Of a stretch of 64,000 bases of DNA, positions 47,183 through 59,062 are shown one piece after another. This stretch comes from Tretioscincus oriximinensis. Lineage: Eukaryota; Chordata; Lepidosauria; Squamata; Gymnophthalmidae. The notes beneath the pieces are model-generated. The model worked only from the letters and a program-made list of their open reading frames with translations, had not been told where the DNA came from and did no database searches. The first letter of the stretch is position 1, and every line of letters starts with the position of its first letter. Made by a program: the position numbers and the translations under genes. The stretch is taken from the NCBI GenBank assembly GCA_022410635.1, contig JAJVDF010000594.1, positions 82,394 through 146,393 of the forward strand. The letters run 5' to 3'.

Positions 47183-48365
47183 ATTTCTGCTTCTTGTATA
47201 TACCGTTAATACTTATTTTCTTCATAGCAACTATTGTGTTTTAGCAACTTGTAGTTCTCTTCAGGGTCTCTTTTGCACTCACACTTTTGTATGCTAGAGC
47301 AATCCTGTCCACTACTAGTATGCTCCATTTGCACCAGACGCAGCATAATCCAAAGCAAGAGGCTATCTGAGCTGAATGACCAGAAGCGCATGTTCTTTTC
47401 AAAATTACTACCAAAAAATGCTGGTCTGGATGATATGGGACCAATCCAAGCTATGCCATGACTTTGACCAGAGGGCATTACATGATTCAACAATTCAGAT
47501 CATAGAAACATAAATGCAGAGAGGCCCACAAACTTCATCTGAATTCTAGTATCAGCTCTTATTTTAGGAAGTTTGAAATACTTGTTAAGTTTTAATAAAA
47601 ACATTAAACACATCTTTAGATTTTACACATTGATAGATTCCAGAACAACCCAATAGCATTTAAAAAAAAGTCAGTTTTGAAAAAACAGGCAAATAAGCAT
47701 TTTTTCAAAAAGAGGCATAGTTTGTACCTTTTATATAGTTAATAATCATTTTAGGGTTGACACATCCCATCCCTATCTCAAGCCATGCCCTCAAATAAGC
47801 CTGCATTTTTTTAAAAAAAAATGACAGGTTTTATACGAGCCCTTCCCACTACTTCCTGGGATTTCCCTGGACAGCAGTGTCAATGAGCTCCCTGGATTGC
47901 TTGCCCAGCCAACAGGCTGCTGGTAGCAGCAATTGGAGGAGCTGCTCAAGTGGTCCACCCACCCAGCTCGCTCATTCATCCAGCCATCTGGCTGCCAACA
48001 GTGATAGTGGGAGGTGAAGCAGCTAGCCCTGAAAGCAAGAATGTTGATGGCAGAAGTGCCATTTGGCCCACTGCCATCTCAGCAAGCACAGTCCTTCTGT
48101 CACCCAGATGCAGCTACCCCTGGTGCCAGCTGCCTCACCTCTACTACCTATGGCTGCCAAAGCCAGGGGGCAAACACTGCAATGGCTGTGAGTTAGGCAG
48201 CACCTCTGCCTCCTGCAACAAGGCAGGAGGAACGTGANGCAAGCAAATGACATCTTCCTACCCTTGCTTGCCTAGACTGTCAGCATCTATGCACAAGTTG
48301 GCTAGCAATTATTTCCATCACAGCAGGTGATATGTCAGGTGCTGCAATGGAAAAAAAACCCATGG
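47183..48365. other. Intronic DNA with a GC-richer block
   Basis: 47830-48250 is GC-richer, with CAGC-rich phrases and no convincing frame. It may be an unrecognised repeat. Confidence 0.4.
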
Positions 48366-48367
48366 AA

Positions 48368-48400
48368 TTTAAAAATCAGGTTGCTAACCTGATTTTTAAA
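48368..48400. repeat. Perfect short hairpin
   Basis: A 15-bp perfect inverted repeat (TTTAAAAATCAGGTT and its complement) around the loop GCT. Confidence 0.9.
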
Positions 48401-50435
48401 ATTAGCAGCTAGGTGTCTGGGAATCCAGAACTTACTTCCAGACTCCTGGGAAGCTTACCACAGCTCAAAATATTTGGGAGTTTCCAGGCCATTCCAGGGT
48501 ATATAGGTAAACATAAATTATTTTAATTGCTACATTGCTGTATGTTTCTTAAGTAGTGTGCTTACATACTGTTTTAAGTAGGAAAGAAAATACCATAATT
48601 TTACAGTTTAGATAATCATGAGGTATTCTCAATTGTAGCATTTAAAAGACAGTGTACTTTGAGCTTTCGTCATTATCTTGTGGCGAATCTTTAAATGATG
48701 TGCACAATACTACATTATGTCTAATTCAAGATGTAATAATCTAATCCTGGCACATTGGAGGCATCCTTTTTCATTTTATATGCAACATAATAATTCTAGA
48801 CCTCTGCTCNAAAATCAAATCACTGTATATATTATATCTATTCAAATACATTCACCATGTCCAAAGATATACACTGGGAACACTATTTGCACACGCCGTT
48901 TTAGAAATGATTCCAGTTCTCTGGCATGGTTTTAATAGTGAGGACTTGCAGGCTTCAGTGATGGCAAGGAATGTATTTATTTACTTATTTACAGCTTTAT
49001 ACCATCTTATATTTGATGGTTTTAAAGATTTATTCTAAAACTAAAGGGTGTGGTAGAGTAGAAACTACCCTATGGGAGGAGATACATATTTACCAGACCT
49101 CCATTTTAGTGTTAATATGTCATGTTCCATAGTTCTGCTTTGAACTCAAGCTTTCAGATATGGCTATGGCAGTCATCCCCAGAAGATACGATTGCTAGAG
49201 AGTCAAATGTGAATGGCTATTAGGTTGGTTGTACGTGGTTGTGTTGCTGTTTCCGAGTGTTAGCTTTCGTGTGGTTGTTGACAATGTGCCTGTTCTTGGC
49301 TTGTGTACAGTATTAGCATAATCTTTAATGATAGGGTATTGATTTTTGTATGGTTGCTAGCCTTGGGTTATTATGTGCATTCTTTGCTGTTAATGGATTA
49401 TTTTTGCTTATTTTTGAAAACGGGTTTCTAAGTATTGATGAGGAACACTTCTTGATACCTGTTAAAATTATATGAATGCTGTTTAATTTCAGATTGTAGC
49501 CAGTTCATGGAATTCATTAACTTTGGTTATTCCACTTTTTCTTTTAATATTCCAAAACAAAATACTCTGGGAATATTTCACTTTGCTCAAACATTAGGCC
49601 ATTATTCTGCATACTAACATGTTGGAACAGTGATACAATGTCCTAAACACGGGGTATCAAGTCTTTATTCCAGGACTGTATTAAGAGCACTGTGATCACG
49701 TCTAGCAAATTAAATACTATTCCAATATAATTATGGTGTTTTACACTGTCTAGATGCAGCTTTTGAATATTGGTTCTGTGTGCTCAAACAAAATTGGATA
49801 ATTTCCACTCCATGTGCATTGATTCTGAAGATTTATGAAGCTTGTGTGAGGCATGCGTATCCCGCACACATTTTCTTTTAACTATTGTTTAAGTGTAAAT
49901 ATTTCTTCAATCAATCACAGTATTCTGTAAACACCTCAGTTATAGGACGGGAAAATCTAGTTGGCTTGAGGACTGTTTTAATCCCTTTTTTTTATAATGC
50001 CTGTAGAATCTCTCATCTGCTGATTTTCTTTGTTGCGGCAGTCATTGGCCATAACTATTTCTTGGAGGTATTCTGTTTCAGGTGTTAAGATATTTCTGAA
50101 CTACAATTCGTTTAGCCATCCCTATTAGGGCTTTTGTCACCATCCTCCTGCACACAAAACAGTGGCTTAAGTTGGCATTTGGCTAAATATTTGTTATATT
50201 ATCTATATACTATAGATATATACTACCTACAGAACTAAATGCTCCATTTCTCTCTAAGGTTTCCTTCCTATTAAACTGTCTAGGAATGGTAGCTCTCCTC
50301 CTTCCTTCTCTACTGATTATGATATGGAATTGTTGCTATTCCCCAAACTGGGTGNCACTAAAAAGTCACCATCCCTTTTACAAATGAAGGTGAATGAATG
50401 GCCAAAAAGATAGAGTTGGCATTAAAACAAACAAA
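48401..50435. other. Intronic DNA, nothing recognised
   Basis: AT-rich, with a short TTTATTTA run at about 48976-48990 and no gene. Confidence 0.45.
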
Positions 50436-50438
50436 AAA

Positions 50439-50570
50439 CAGGACAGAGCAATGCAGCTTTTATGGCTATGTATTAGAGGAAATTTTACCAGGTGCAGCCC
50501 ATAATGCATGCAACACCCACTGAAATTTATTATTTGGCCACATCTATTGAAGCTGCATTGCTCTGTCCTG
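50439..50570. mobile_element. Palindromic MITE, 132 bp, 22-bp terminal repeats
   Basis: CAGGACAGAGCAATGCAGCT at 50439 is exactly mirrored at 50551-50570 (AGCTGCATTGCTCTGTCCTG). The interior also pairs loosely. No target duplication is resolvable in the A/T-rich flanks. No other copy is seen here. Confidence 0.75.
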
Positions 50571-51375
50571 ATTTTTATGGCAACCCTACAAAAAGGCCAA
50601 TTNTGCTAATATATAATGGTTAAGTCCTCAGTTGTTCAGATATTGAATGTTGATGAGCAGTTTTAGCACTTCTTTCTTTCTTATGAATCTTTATCATTAA
50701 AATGTTCATTGAAAGCTCTTCTGAACCCAAATTTCCTTTTATGGCAAAATGTAGGACACCTGAAAAAGCTTGGGATAGCTACTGCTAACATCCCACATAT
50801 TAGGAANTGAAAGACTATGTCACTGTTTATTTCAAATCCAAAGAAATGCACATGAAATACAGGAACTAATGCTTTTTACTTTTACTTACTAATTTCCACT
50901 TCAATGACACTAGTGTGATTGCTTAAAAGCACAATCTCAGCAGGCATTCNGGGGCCTCTGCAATACTTCTGGCCTATTCATTATTCCACAAATGCTAATG
51001 CACTCAGTGCTTGTGGGGCATCTCCCAGAGAGAGCCTGAAGAAAGTAATTAGTGAAAATGTAAACAGAAGTAAACTATATGTGTCATAAGAAGAAACAGA
51101 ATATTTAAGTGAGTGACATCACAGCCAAGCATGAACCCTTTCCTTCAAAAGGCCTACTTTCTTGGGCAAGTCATCGTGCTTCCAATCTGTTTCATTAGTA
51201 AGAGATTAAAAATAGGCAAGAAGTTTTTGCCCAAAGCTATATTGATGACAACTTCCTCACGAACTCCAAAAATAAATGCAGTTCTTCCTTCCAACTTCAT
51301 CTTTTCCTTTTCCTTGAGGCTTGTTAAAGTGTTACACACACTCTACCTCTCGCAATGCATACACTATGGCTGTGC
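50571..51375. other. Intronic DNA, nothing recognised
   Basis: AT-rich with Ns at 50603, 50807 and 50950. Confidence 0.4.
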
Positions 51376-51485
51376 TCCCACACATATTTTTCATCCATCT
51401 TCAGTCCTGAANGACTATGCTAAAGCAGGAAAAACCTTTTCCTTTAGAATTGAAGATGGATTAAAAGCNTGTGTCAGAACACCCA
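51376..51485. mobile_element. Palindromic MITE family 2, compact copy
   Basis: TTCATCCATCTTCAGTCCTG on the left and GAATTGAAGATGGATTAAAA G on the right are inverted. The outer ends TGCTCCCACACA and TGTGTCAGAACACC also pair. This is the cleanest copy for defining the family. Confidence 0.7.
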
Positions 51486-52690
51486 AGTTAGACCCAGACA
51501 AACACAAAGAGTGGGCTGAAAAGATATACAAAAGAAATAGCAGTTGCAAGTATAATTTACAATGAAGGAAAACAGTTTATATTCTTCATTTTCTCAATAG
51601 AATGCCAGGTAACAGAAATAATTTTCCTCCNATTCATTTAATTGAAAAATGAACCTGCAAGGTTAGATTGAAAGGAAGTGACTGCTGCATAGTCTCCTTA
51701 AGACTCTTTGTTGTTTTGGCTTTTTATTGAAGAGTTAATCTGAAAAGCTTTACATCTGATATGCTGATTACTTTATAATCTTCAGTAGATATATTNTTAA
51801 TTGCTTCCTTTCTACGAATTGGTTTTTTTTTACAAATGTGAAATCTTTAAGTAGTTCCAGATGCTAGGGCTTCAGTGCTGTCATTTTGTAAATATAAAGN
51901 AGCCTTGTTCAGTACCAACTAAAGGGAGAATTTCTGACCAGTTGTGTTGTCCTGTTTGCCCAAAAAATCCCTGTGTGACCAGCTTCTGATGTGCCATTTA
52001 AACAGAATAAAAATGATTTCTCATTGCACTGAACCAACGTTTAAAATGCCATTCCAGTTTCCCTGGGAACTTTTCCTCTTGGGGAGCTGGGCTAAAATGG
52101 ACTGAAGTATAATCTGATTATCTGAGGTCCTAATTCATTTTGAAGCTCTAGTTCCTCCCCGTTTTCAACAAAGAGACACTTGGACTTTGGGGTGTGTGCA
52201 TACAAGAGAGAGGGGGGGAGGAGAGGCGGGGAGGAGAGGGGGAGAGGGATAGAATTCTCTCCCACAAGCTAAGGAGTTCCTATTTCCACTGACTNTTACC
52301 TAGCAGAAGTACAGCATGGAAAGGTGGATAGCCATAATAAACTTCTGCTTCATACCTTCTTCTTTCCCTAAGTAGACTATTCACAAAAAGTAACACATCT
52401 CAAAAGTTGCTTGGTGGTATACACGCATACATCTGTTTCTGTGGCCCTCTTGGTCTCCTCCAACACAACTGCACAAATTCTCCCTCCTCTCCACCATTTT
52501 TAATTTACCTTTCCTTTTCCATGGGTCTAAAAACTTGGCTTTCTGCAGTGGCACTTTTGCACATTTTTTTNCTTAAAAAGGAAAACAATCAATATGCTTA
52601 AGTAGGAAATGGAAGAGGATTAAGCTGTGTAATTTAGGTAATTCTTAAGAAGTAGCTTTTGAAAAAGTAAACTGTTCTTTTTTCTTGTTA
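51486..52690. other. Intronic DNA with a purine-rich run
   Basis: A GGGGA/GAGAGG-rich run lies at 52205-52252. Otherwise nothing is recognised. Confidence 0.45.
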
Positions 52691-52691
52691 G

Positions 52692-52826
52692 TGTGCAAAG
52701 ATCCTGGTCACACAAGTGCTTTTTAACCATCTTGAATTCTGAGGAACTACACTAAACCAGACAAAATGCAGTTTTTTTCCAGTTTAGACCAGTTCACCAT
52801 TACTCAAAATANTTTAAAAACATGAG
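52692..52826. mobile_element. Palindromic MITE family 2 copy
   Basis: GCTTTTTAACCATCTTGAAT, then AACTACACTAAACCAG, with the approximate mirror CCAGTTTAGACCAGTTCACC and TTTAAAAAC. Confidence 0.6.
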
Positions 52827-52909
52827 GGTTACCAGGGCCTAATGTGCTATGACACCCCCAAATATAATGGGGTAACTGGTATCTCTTCTTTTAGGAACTC
52901 TCAATATTC

Positions 52910-53229
52910 TTCGGCCTGTGGAATTTACTTCCTGAAGAGGTAGTAGTAGCCAACAGCTTGGATAGTTTCAAGACAGGACTAGACAGGTTTATGGACACTA
53001 AGGGTATAAATGGATACTAGGATAGTTGTCTGGATGTCGGCTCCCAGATGGAGCAACAGGCAGGACTCTTGAAATACCATTTGCAGGGAGTCATGAACAG
53101 GAGCATATTTTGCTTTCCTCTGTTCGGACTGCCCAGGTGCATCTGGTGGGCCTCTGTGTGACGCAGAATGCTGGACTTGATGGGCTGTGGCCTGATCCAG
53201 TATGGCTCTTCTTATGTTCTTATGTTCTT
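52910..53229 (+). mobile_element. CR1-clade LINE 3' end
   Basis: Very close to the 10.9-11.2 kb copy: CGGCCTGTGGAATTTACTTC, GACAGGACTAGACAGGTTTA, TGGCCTGATCCAGTATGGCT and the tail CTTATGTTCTTATGTTCTT. Confidence 0.92.
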
Positions 53230-53308
53230 GAATTTCGTTACCTACTTAATGTTGCGCTGAGCATGATTTTATGTTTTTTATCTCCATTTTCAACAGCCTT
53301 CATGCAGA

Positions 53309-53607
53309 GTAGTAGAAGAAGAGGAATCTGTTTTTTATACACCACCCTTTTCACTCAAAGGGACTCAGAGCGGCTTACAGAGTTAATTTTCACTCAAAGG
53401 ATTACTTCTTATTTTGTCTTTCCCACCAGGGTAATGGTGGTCCTCGTTTATCTAATTGAATGGCAGATTACAAATCTACATTTCTTTTGAATAGCTAAAT
53501 TGATTAAAGCTGCAGGTTAGTAGAAGGCGCTCACCCCTCTCCACATCCGACACAGGGTCTCAAAACCAGAAAGACTGGCACTTAGCCGACTATGCCATTG
53601 GTGCCTG
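53309..53607 (-). mobile_element. tRNA-derived SINE-A, near full length
   Basis: Minus strand runs from the head (GGCACCAATGGCATAGTCGG near 53606) to CTCTGAGTCCCTTTGAGTGA AAAGGGTGG and a TTCTTCTACTA tail at 53310-53322. It lies just downstream of a CR1 3' end. Confidence 0.9.
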
Positions 53608-54565
53608 GAGAGGCAGATCACCAGCTACCTGCATTAATAAAAACATGAGCAAAAAGCCATGTTTTTTGAAAGAAAGTTCTGGATGCTGGTGCCTCTTCTG
53701 CACCACAAATTGCTGCCCTCTCTGGCTTTTTTTTCTTTTAAAAAGATTTTCAATGGAAAGNACATACTTAAGATAGCAACCTATCTTCTTCCCTCTTCTT
53801 CCCCGTGAGGAATGAGATACCTCATAATCTCCTCCAACTGCCTCTGCTTGTTCCTGTTGCCCCTTTTATCAAAACTTCTGCTATGTCCCTCTTCATCCTC
53901 TGAAAGTACACTTTGTAAAGTTTCAGGATCATTTAAGGAAGAGGACAAAAGATTATTTTTCTATCTGATCAAATCATTCCAGGAAGAACTTGTCAATTTT
54001 TAAGTGAATGTCCTTATTTAGTTAAACAACCTAGCAATGGCCTTGGAAAGAAAGGTTGTCTCCACACAAGTAAACATAATTTACACAGGTAAACACAGGG
54101 ATACAGTATCTGATTATAGGAAAAGAAAAACAAGACAAAAACCTTCTCTCCTGTAAGGAAATTAAATNAGACAAATATGAAATAGAAGGAACTCATATCA
54201 AGATAAACATTGATCTTTTCAGGTAGGTAAATCANAAAAAAAAGTTTATTTTCTTATCTCAGTAGGTATGATCCAAGAATCATTGGTGCTTATTTTNGTT
54301 CACTTTTTTATTAATGCAGGAAGCTGGGTGAGCCACTCCCAATTTACTTGTAAAAGTAGTAGACAAGGAAATGGCAATGCTGCTCACATGTAGATATCCN
54401 ATCACAAGCTTCCTATCATGTTCTTCTACATACGTTTCTTATCAGTAACANAGTTGGTCCAGTAATTTCATTGGTCCTGTCCTGACTGGGAAGAACAAAA
54501 TGGTATGGAAAAAAGCAAAGTGAATGGGTATTGATTTCATTGTTCCCCCTCTTTCCCAGTCCCTT
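53608..54565. other. Intronic DNA, nothing recognised
   Basis: AT-rich with several Ns. Confidence 0.4.
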
Positions 54566-54569
54566 TTTG

Positions 54570-54770
54570 CCCCCATTTTAGCGGCCCAACAAGACAAGGA
54601 AGGAGTGATTTTGTGAAAGTTTTCACTACTGTAAACCCAGAATGGGCCATCCTTGGAGGTCTTCTGGGTCCTAGCAGACCCAGAAGTACCCCCAAGGATC
54701 AGATTGCTGTAGATCTTCTGCCGTTATTGCTGCCTTCTGACAGCAAATGCAAATTTCATTACCCTGCCTC
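54570..54770. mobile_element. Dispersed palindromic repeat family 3 copy
   Basis: CCATTTTAGCGGCCCAACAA GACA matches 6473. The core ATCCTTGGAGGTCTTCTGGG TC with GACCCAGAAGTACCCCCAAG GAT (about 54649-54700) is a strong hairpin. Confidence 0.55.
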
Positions 54771-55560
54771 TTGTTGCTATCAAACTGATGCATAACCAAG
54801 CTATGTTACATTTGGAGTAAATGTAAAACTAGTCATGATATGGCTCAAGACATGTCACCCCCCCCCCTTTTATTTCTTTTATTCTGTTTCTATTCAGGAT
54901 ACAAAAATAATGTCATCCAGGAAAGAAAAGTGCCATATTCTATATTAAATTTCTACTAGCAATATCCTCATAATATTGTTAAAACCTNGCTGACAGGAAA
55001 AGCAGCAGAAGAGGTAAAACATGCCAAGATGGAGAAATAATTTAGTTTCTGTAGGGAATAAGAACACTGTAATATGTCTTAAGGAATGAATGCTGCAATT
55101 AAATTCAACACATCATACAGTCTCATTTTGCCAGGTCAGCAGTCCACCTAGCCTACACTCCNTCCCATTTCTATTACAATATTTATTCATTATAGAGCCA
55201 TTCTCTTTTCTTTTTTGATAGCCTACCTCCTCATCAGGTTCTGTGCAATTATTTTTTTCCTATGACTATGCAGTGAAGCATCCATTGAGAAAAANATTCC
55301 TTCCCTAAACAGATAAAAATCAGGTTTGTTTGCTTTATTNTACCTAGATTCTGTTTAAGGAAAGAAGCAAAATGAACATTTTGTCCTGCACTCCACAGCT
55401 TCTGCCATATTGCTGGGCTAAGTAACTTCAGTACATAGCAGTATGCCTATCAAACTATATTTTCAGTTTCAAACTGAAGTAAAACTAAATCTCAGTTTGG
55501 AAATGACAAATAGCGCAGTTGCCAACATTGGGGGGTTATGATTGCAATTTGTTTTTAAAT
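54771..55560. other. Intronic DNA, nothing recognised
   Basis: It has a run of ten C at 54858-54867 and several Ns. Confidence 0.4.
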
Positions 55561-55564
55561 ATTT

Positions 55565-55672
55565 CCTGGACTTTTACTGGTTTTATATCATTATCTTGTA
55601 TTTTATTNTTTTGTATTACACTGTGAGCCGCCCAGAGCCCTTTGTGGGGTGGATGGGGTAAAAATTAAATAG
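55565..55672 (+). mobile_element. L2-type LINE 3' tail
   Basis: ACTGTGAGCCGCCCAGAGCC CTTTGTGGGGTGGATGGGGT AAAAATTAAATAGTTAA resembles the AGCCGCCCTGAG...GGCGGTATAAAAAT ends of L2-type elements. Confidence 0.65.
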
Positions 55673-55680
55673 TTAAAGTA

Positions 55681-55960
55681 AAGAGACGGTCTCTCATCTG
55701 AGAGATTGGCTTTCAAAGCCCTGTGTCAGACGTGGAAAGGGGTGATCACCTTCTCCTAGCTTGTAACTCTAATCAATCAAGTTATTCGAAAGCAAGAATT
55801 GCATGAAATTGCAACAGAATGCAACTAGATAAATGGGAACCACCACAGCCTGGTGCGGAGGATAGAATACTAGCCTTCAGGCCAAAAATAACTTTGTACG
55901 CTGCTTTGAGTCCCTTTGGGTGACAAAAGCGGGGCATAAAAAACCTGGTAAAACAAAACA
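55681..55960 (+). mobile_element. tRNA-derived SINE-A
   Basis: It starts inside the A/B box region (AAGAGACGGTCTCTCATCTG), then GGCTTTCAAAGCCCTGTGTC, and continues to CCCTTTGGGTGACAAAAGCG GGG and an A-rich tail that runs into a CR1. Confidence 0.88.
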
Positions 55961-55974
55961 AAATAAGACAAAGT

Positions 55975-56380
55975 ACACAACACAAGGACCAGAGGGCACT
56001 CCTTAAAACTGTTGTGTAGAAAAGTGAGAACAGACAAAGGAAAGTATTTTTTCACCCAGAGGGTCATCGGCCTGTGGAATTTACTTCCTGAAGAGGTAGT
56101 GGTAGCTAACAGCTTGGATAGTTTCAAGACAGGACTAGACAGGTTTATGGACACTAAGGGTATAAATGGATACTAAGATAGTTGTCTGGATGTAGCCTCC
56201 GGGATGGAGCAACAGGCAGGACTCTTGAAATACCATTTGCAGGGAGTGACAAACAGGAGCAGCATATTTTGCTTTCCTCTGTTCGGACTGCCCAGGTGGG
56301 CCTCTGTGTGACACAGAATGCTGGACTCGATGGGCTGTGGCCTGATCCAGTATGGCTCTTCTTATGTTCTTATGTTCTTA
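55975..56380 (+). mobile_element. CR1-clade LINE 3' end
   Basis: CACAACACAAGGACCAGAGG, GAAAGTATTTTTTCACCCAG, TTTCAAGACAGGACTAGACA and the tail TCTTATGTTCTTATGTTCTT. Same subfamily as 53 kb. Confidence 0.92.
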
Positions 56381-56504
56381 ATGAATTATACCCAAAATTC
56401 ATCCAGTTACCCTGGGAACCTCTCTTCAAAAACATTCTGTACTAGAAATGATGAGTTAGAAAAGGAATAGCAACATAGACCCTTTCTGAAATGAATCTGA
56501 GCTA

Positions 56505-56600
56505 TAAGTACGATTGCATGCTAGTACGATACCATGCAGATGGTAGGCCCTATATTCCAAGAGATACCCCAGAATAGGGNTCAGTGTAGAAATGGACACA
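56505..56600. mobile_element. MITE family 1 half copy
   Basis: GCATGCTAGTACGATACCAT, then GGTAGGCCCTATATTCCAAG, then CCCCAGAATAGGGNTCAGTG TAGAAATGGACA, resembling the right half of the 62.2-kb copy. Confidence 0.45.
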
Positions 56601-58790
56601 CTATTGTCTCCAAATTTTCCCCAAACTGAACAAAGCTTAATTTACATATTGTACTTTATTACTTTAACCTTTTTCTTTGATGCTAAACATAAAAGGGCAT
56701 AATTAAGCAGTGAACATTCTTAAGCCTACTCTATTTGCTTGCAATCAGGGGTAGATAATCTTTTTTCTGTTGGGGCTATTTGAATATTTGTAACAACACC
56801 TGAGGACCATATCTCCTCCCTACCCCCCCAGGTTCTGCCCAGGACACATTCCCACTCTCTACCCAGCAAGGTCGCTTGCCCTACCAAGACCCACAAAATC
56901 TCAGCCAGGCAACATCATGGCGGGCAGGTGGTGATATATACAAAAAAGCAGGCCTTGCCCTCAGAAGCAGCAAAGACTAACATGGCAATTTNTTTGAAAT
57001 GAAGAAATGGAGTCAGAGTCGATTCTGAAATTACTAGAGTTGGAATCAGTAAAAATATATTCACTCCAATTCNTAAAAAATTTAAATGGTATTAAACATA
57101 TTAAAATGTTCATATATAATAATTTGATTAAGAATTTCTTTAGAATATGTTTATTTTTAGTACATATATTTTAATTTCAAGCAGGGCTGCTTGATGTTGT
57201 AATCAAAGGTTTTATGTACAGCCCCAAGGAATAGGTTACTGGCATAAATGCATGACATCTTGGCCTACATTGGTCCATACAGCGACGATCCACTATCAAG
57301 CAGCAAATTTCATGCACATAAATCCTGCTTTATGAATTGCCACTTTATGAGTTAACATCTTTTCAATCACTCAATTTTAGGCCGTTATTCTAAAGATGAA
57401 TATTCAAAAATATTATTTCTATTGATTCTTGCTTTACAAATTCCCATTTTACAAACAAAAATTTGGTCCCAATTAGCTCATAAAGATAGGGTTACCTATA
57501 CTTGCTGCTGCTGTATGAATCCTACATCTTCCTTTATGAACAGTGAAATGACTCCCAAACTAGAAATAATTTAGCCAAAGGATTTTAGCCTTAGCTTACT
57601 GACCCTTGTGTGACTTGTGAGTACTGAAAATGCTTTTTCACAACTTACATTGCTTGCCCTAATTCAGATAGAATGGGCAGTCCTATCTCTATTTACCANG
57701 TTTTATGTAGATATTAAGAACATGGAATACAATTTGGAACTCTCTAGGACCAGATATAGCTTAATTTTAAACTAATCAAGCAATCCATTATGGAGACAAC
57801 TCATTAGGAATCAATATGCTCTAATTGTCAACTCATGCAACCTCTGTTCTTCAAGTAGATCCATGTTTTCAATGTTGATAAGAATTTGAGTAGAAGTAAC
57901 ATNGTCACATATACCATATCATACTCATGTCAAAGAACACCTAAAACATTTTGTAAAGCCAGACTGAAATGATCCTTGAATATCTCTACCTTTTGTCACT
58001 TAGCCATTAGCTTCTCGATCATGAAAGCAATAATTACCTTTCCAGAATAGGGAGTTCAGAATAGAACTCTCTAGTTCTAGGACTTTTAAGACAGAGGACA
58101 AAATATGCCTTTGCTCTTATCTGTTAATTTTCATAAAGGATACATTTTTGGCAATACCTCTGCAAAGGTTTTTATAAAATGAGCTGAAAATGATTCTATA
58201 GGGTCTGACAAACTTGACTGATTTCATTCTAACTACATGGGGCTTTAAACACTTCATCAGAAACTGCCTTAAAGGTGATGCCAAGTTCAGATGGAATGCA
58301 AGATCCCATAGCAAAAACTCACCCCATTTTTGTTGTTTTGTATCACAGAATTATGACCAACTCCTGGTTTACTGCATTGTTTTCTTGGCAGAGACACAGA
58401 AGTTGACTGCCATTGCTTATTTCCAAGGAGAAGGCATAGATCAAATCAGAAATCCTCTACTGTCCAGACATTTTGTTCTACTACTGAGCTTTAGCCACTT
58501 CCAGTTTCTCTAGTACGTACCAATAGTAAAACACAGTACAAAACAAATCTGAAAAACACCATTAATTTTTATTATATTCATTCACTCCAACGTTACATTT
58601 TCACTGAAGACTAAAAAAAGCAATCCATGTGACAATATAAGAAAAATATCCCTGGGATGCCCTTTTATACTCCGTGTTGGAGTCCATATCATGTTTCATC
58701 TAAAATGCAGGAAAAAAGAAAATAGAACCATTTTAGCACAAGAGAATAAGAGCATGTCACTGCATCTCAAGTCAGGATTTTGACTAGAAT
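56601..58790. other. Intronic DNA, nothing recognised
   Basis: 56760-56970 is GC-richer and may be an old unrecognised repeat. The rest is AT-rich. Confidence 0.4.
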
Positions 58791-58796
58791 AATAAT

Positions 58797-58922
58797 AATT
58801 GGGTTTTTATACCTCACTTTTCTCATAAAAGCGGCTTACAAATTTATTTTTTACCTAAAGGCTTACATGGCTCCTTGAAACCCCATCTCCTGTCTCCTTA
58901 GCAACTGCGCCATTCGTGCCTG
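58797..58922 (-). mobile_element. tRNA-derived SINE-A with internal deletion
   Basis: The 3' end (TGGGTTTTTATACCTCACTT, AAAGCGGCTTACAAAT on plus) is joined directly to the head (CTCCTTAGCAACTGCGCCAT TCGTGCCTGC). The body between them is missing. Confidence 0.8.
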
Positions 58923-58925
58923 CTA

Positions 58926-59062
58926 GGTAGCAGGGGCATAGCTACCTATAGGTCAATCAGTGATAATCAGAACTGCTTGTTGGCACGCAGCACAGTAATT
59001 GCGTCAGAAACCTCTTCATTTATCTGCCCCAGGGCCCCCAAAAGCCTAGCTCCGCTAGTGAA
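58926..59062. mobile_element. Small dispersed repeat with hAT-like ends
   Basis: It starts AGCAGGGGCATAGCTACC. The inner CTTCATTTATCTGCCCCAGG GCCCC matches 35.37 kb. The right end CTAGCTCCGCTAGTG is weakly inverted to the left end. Confidence 0.4.
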
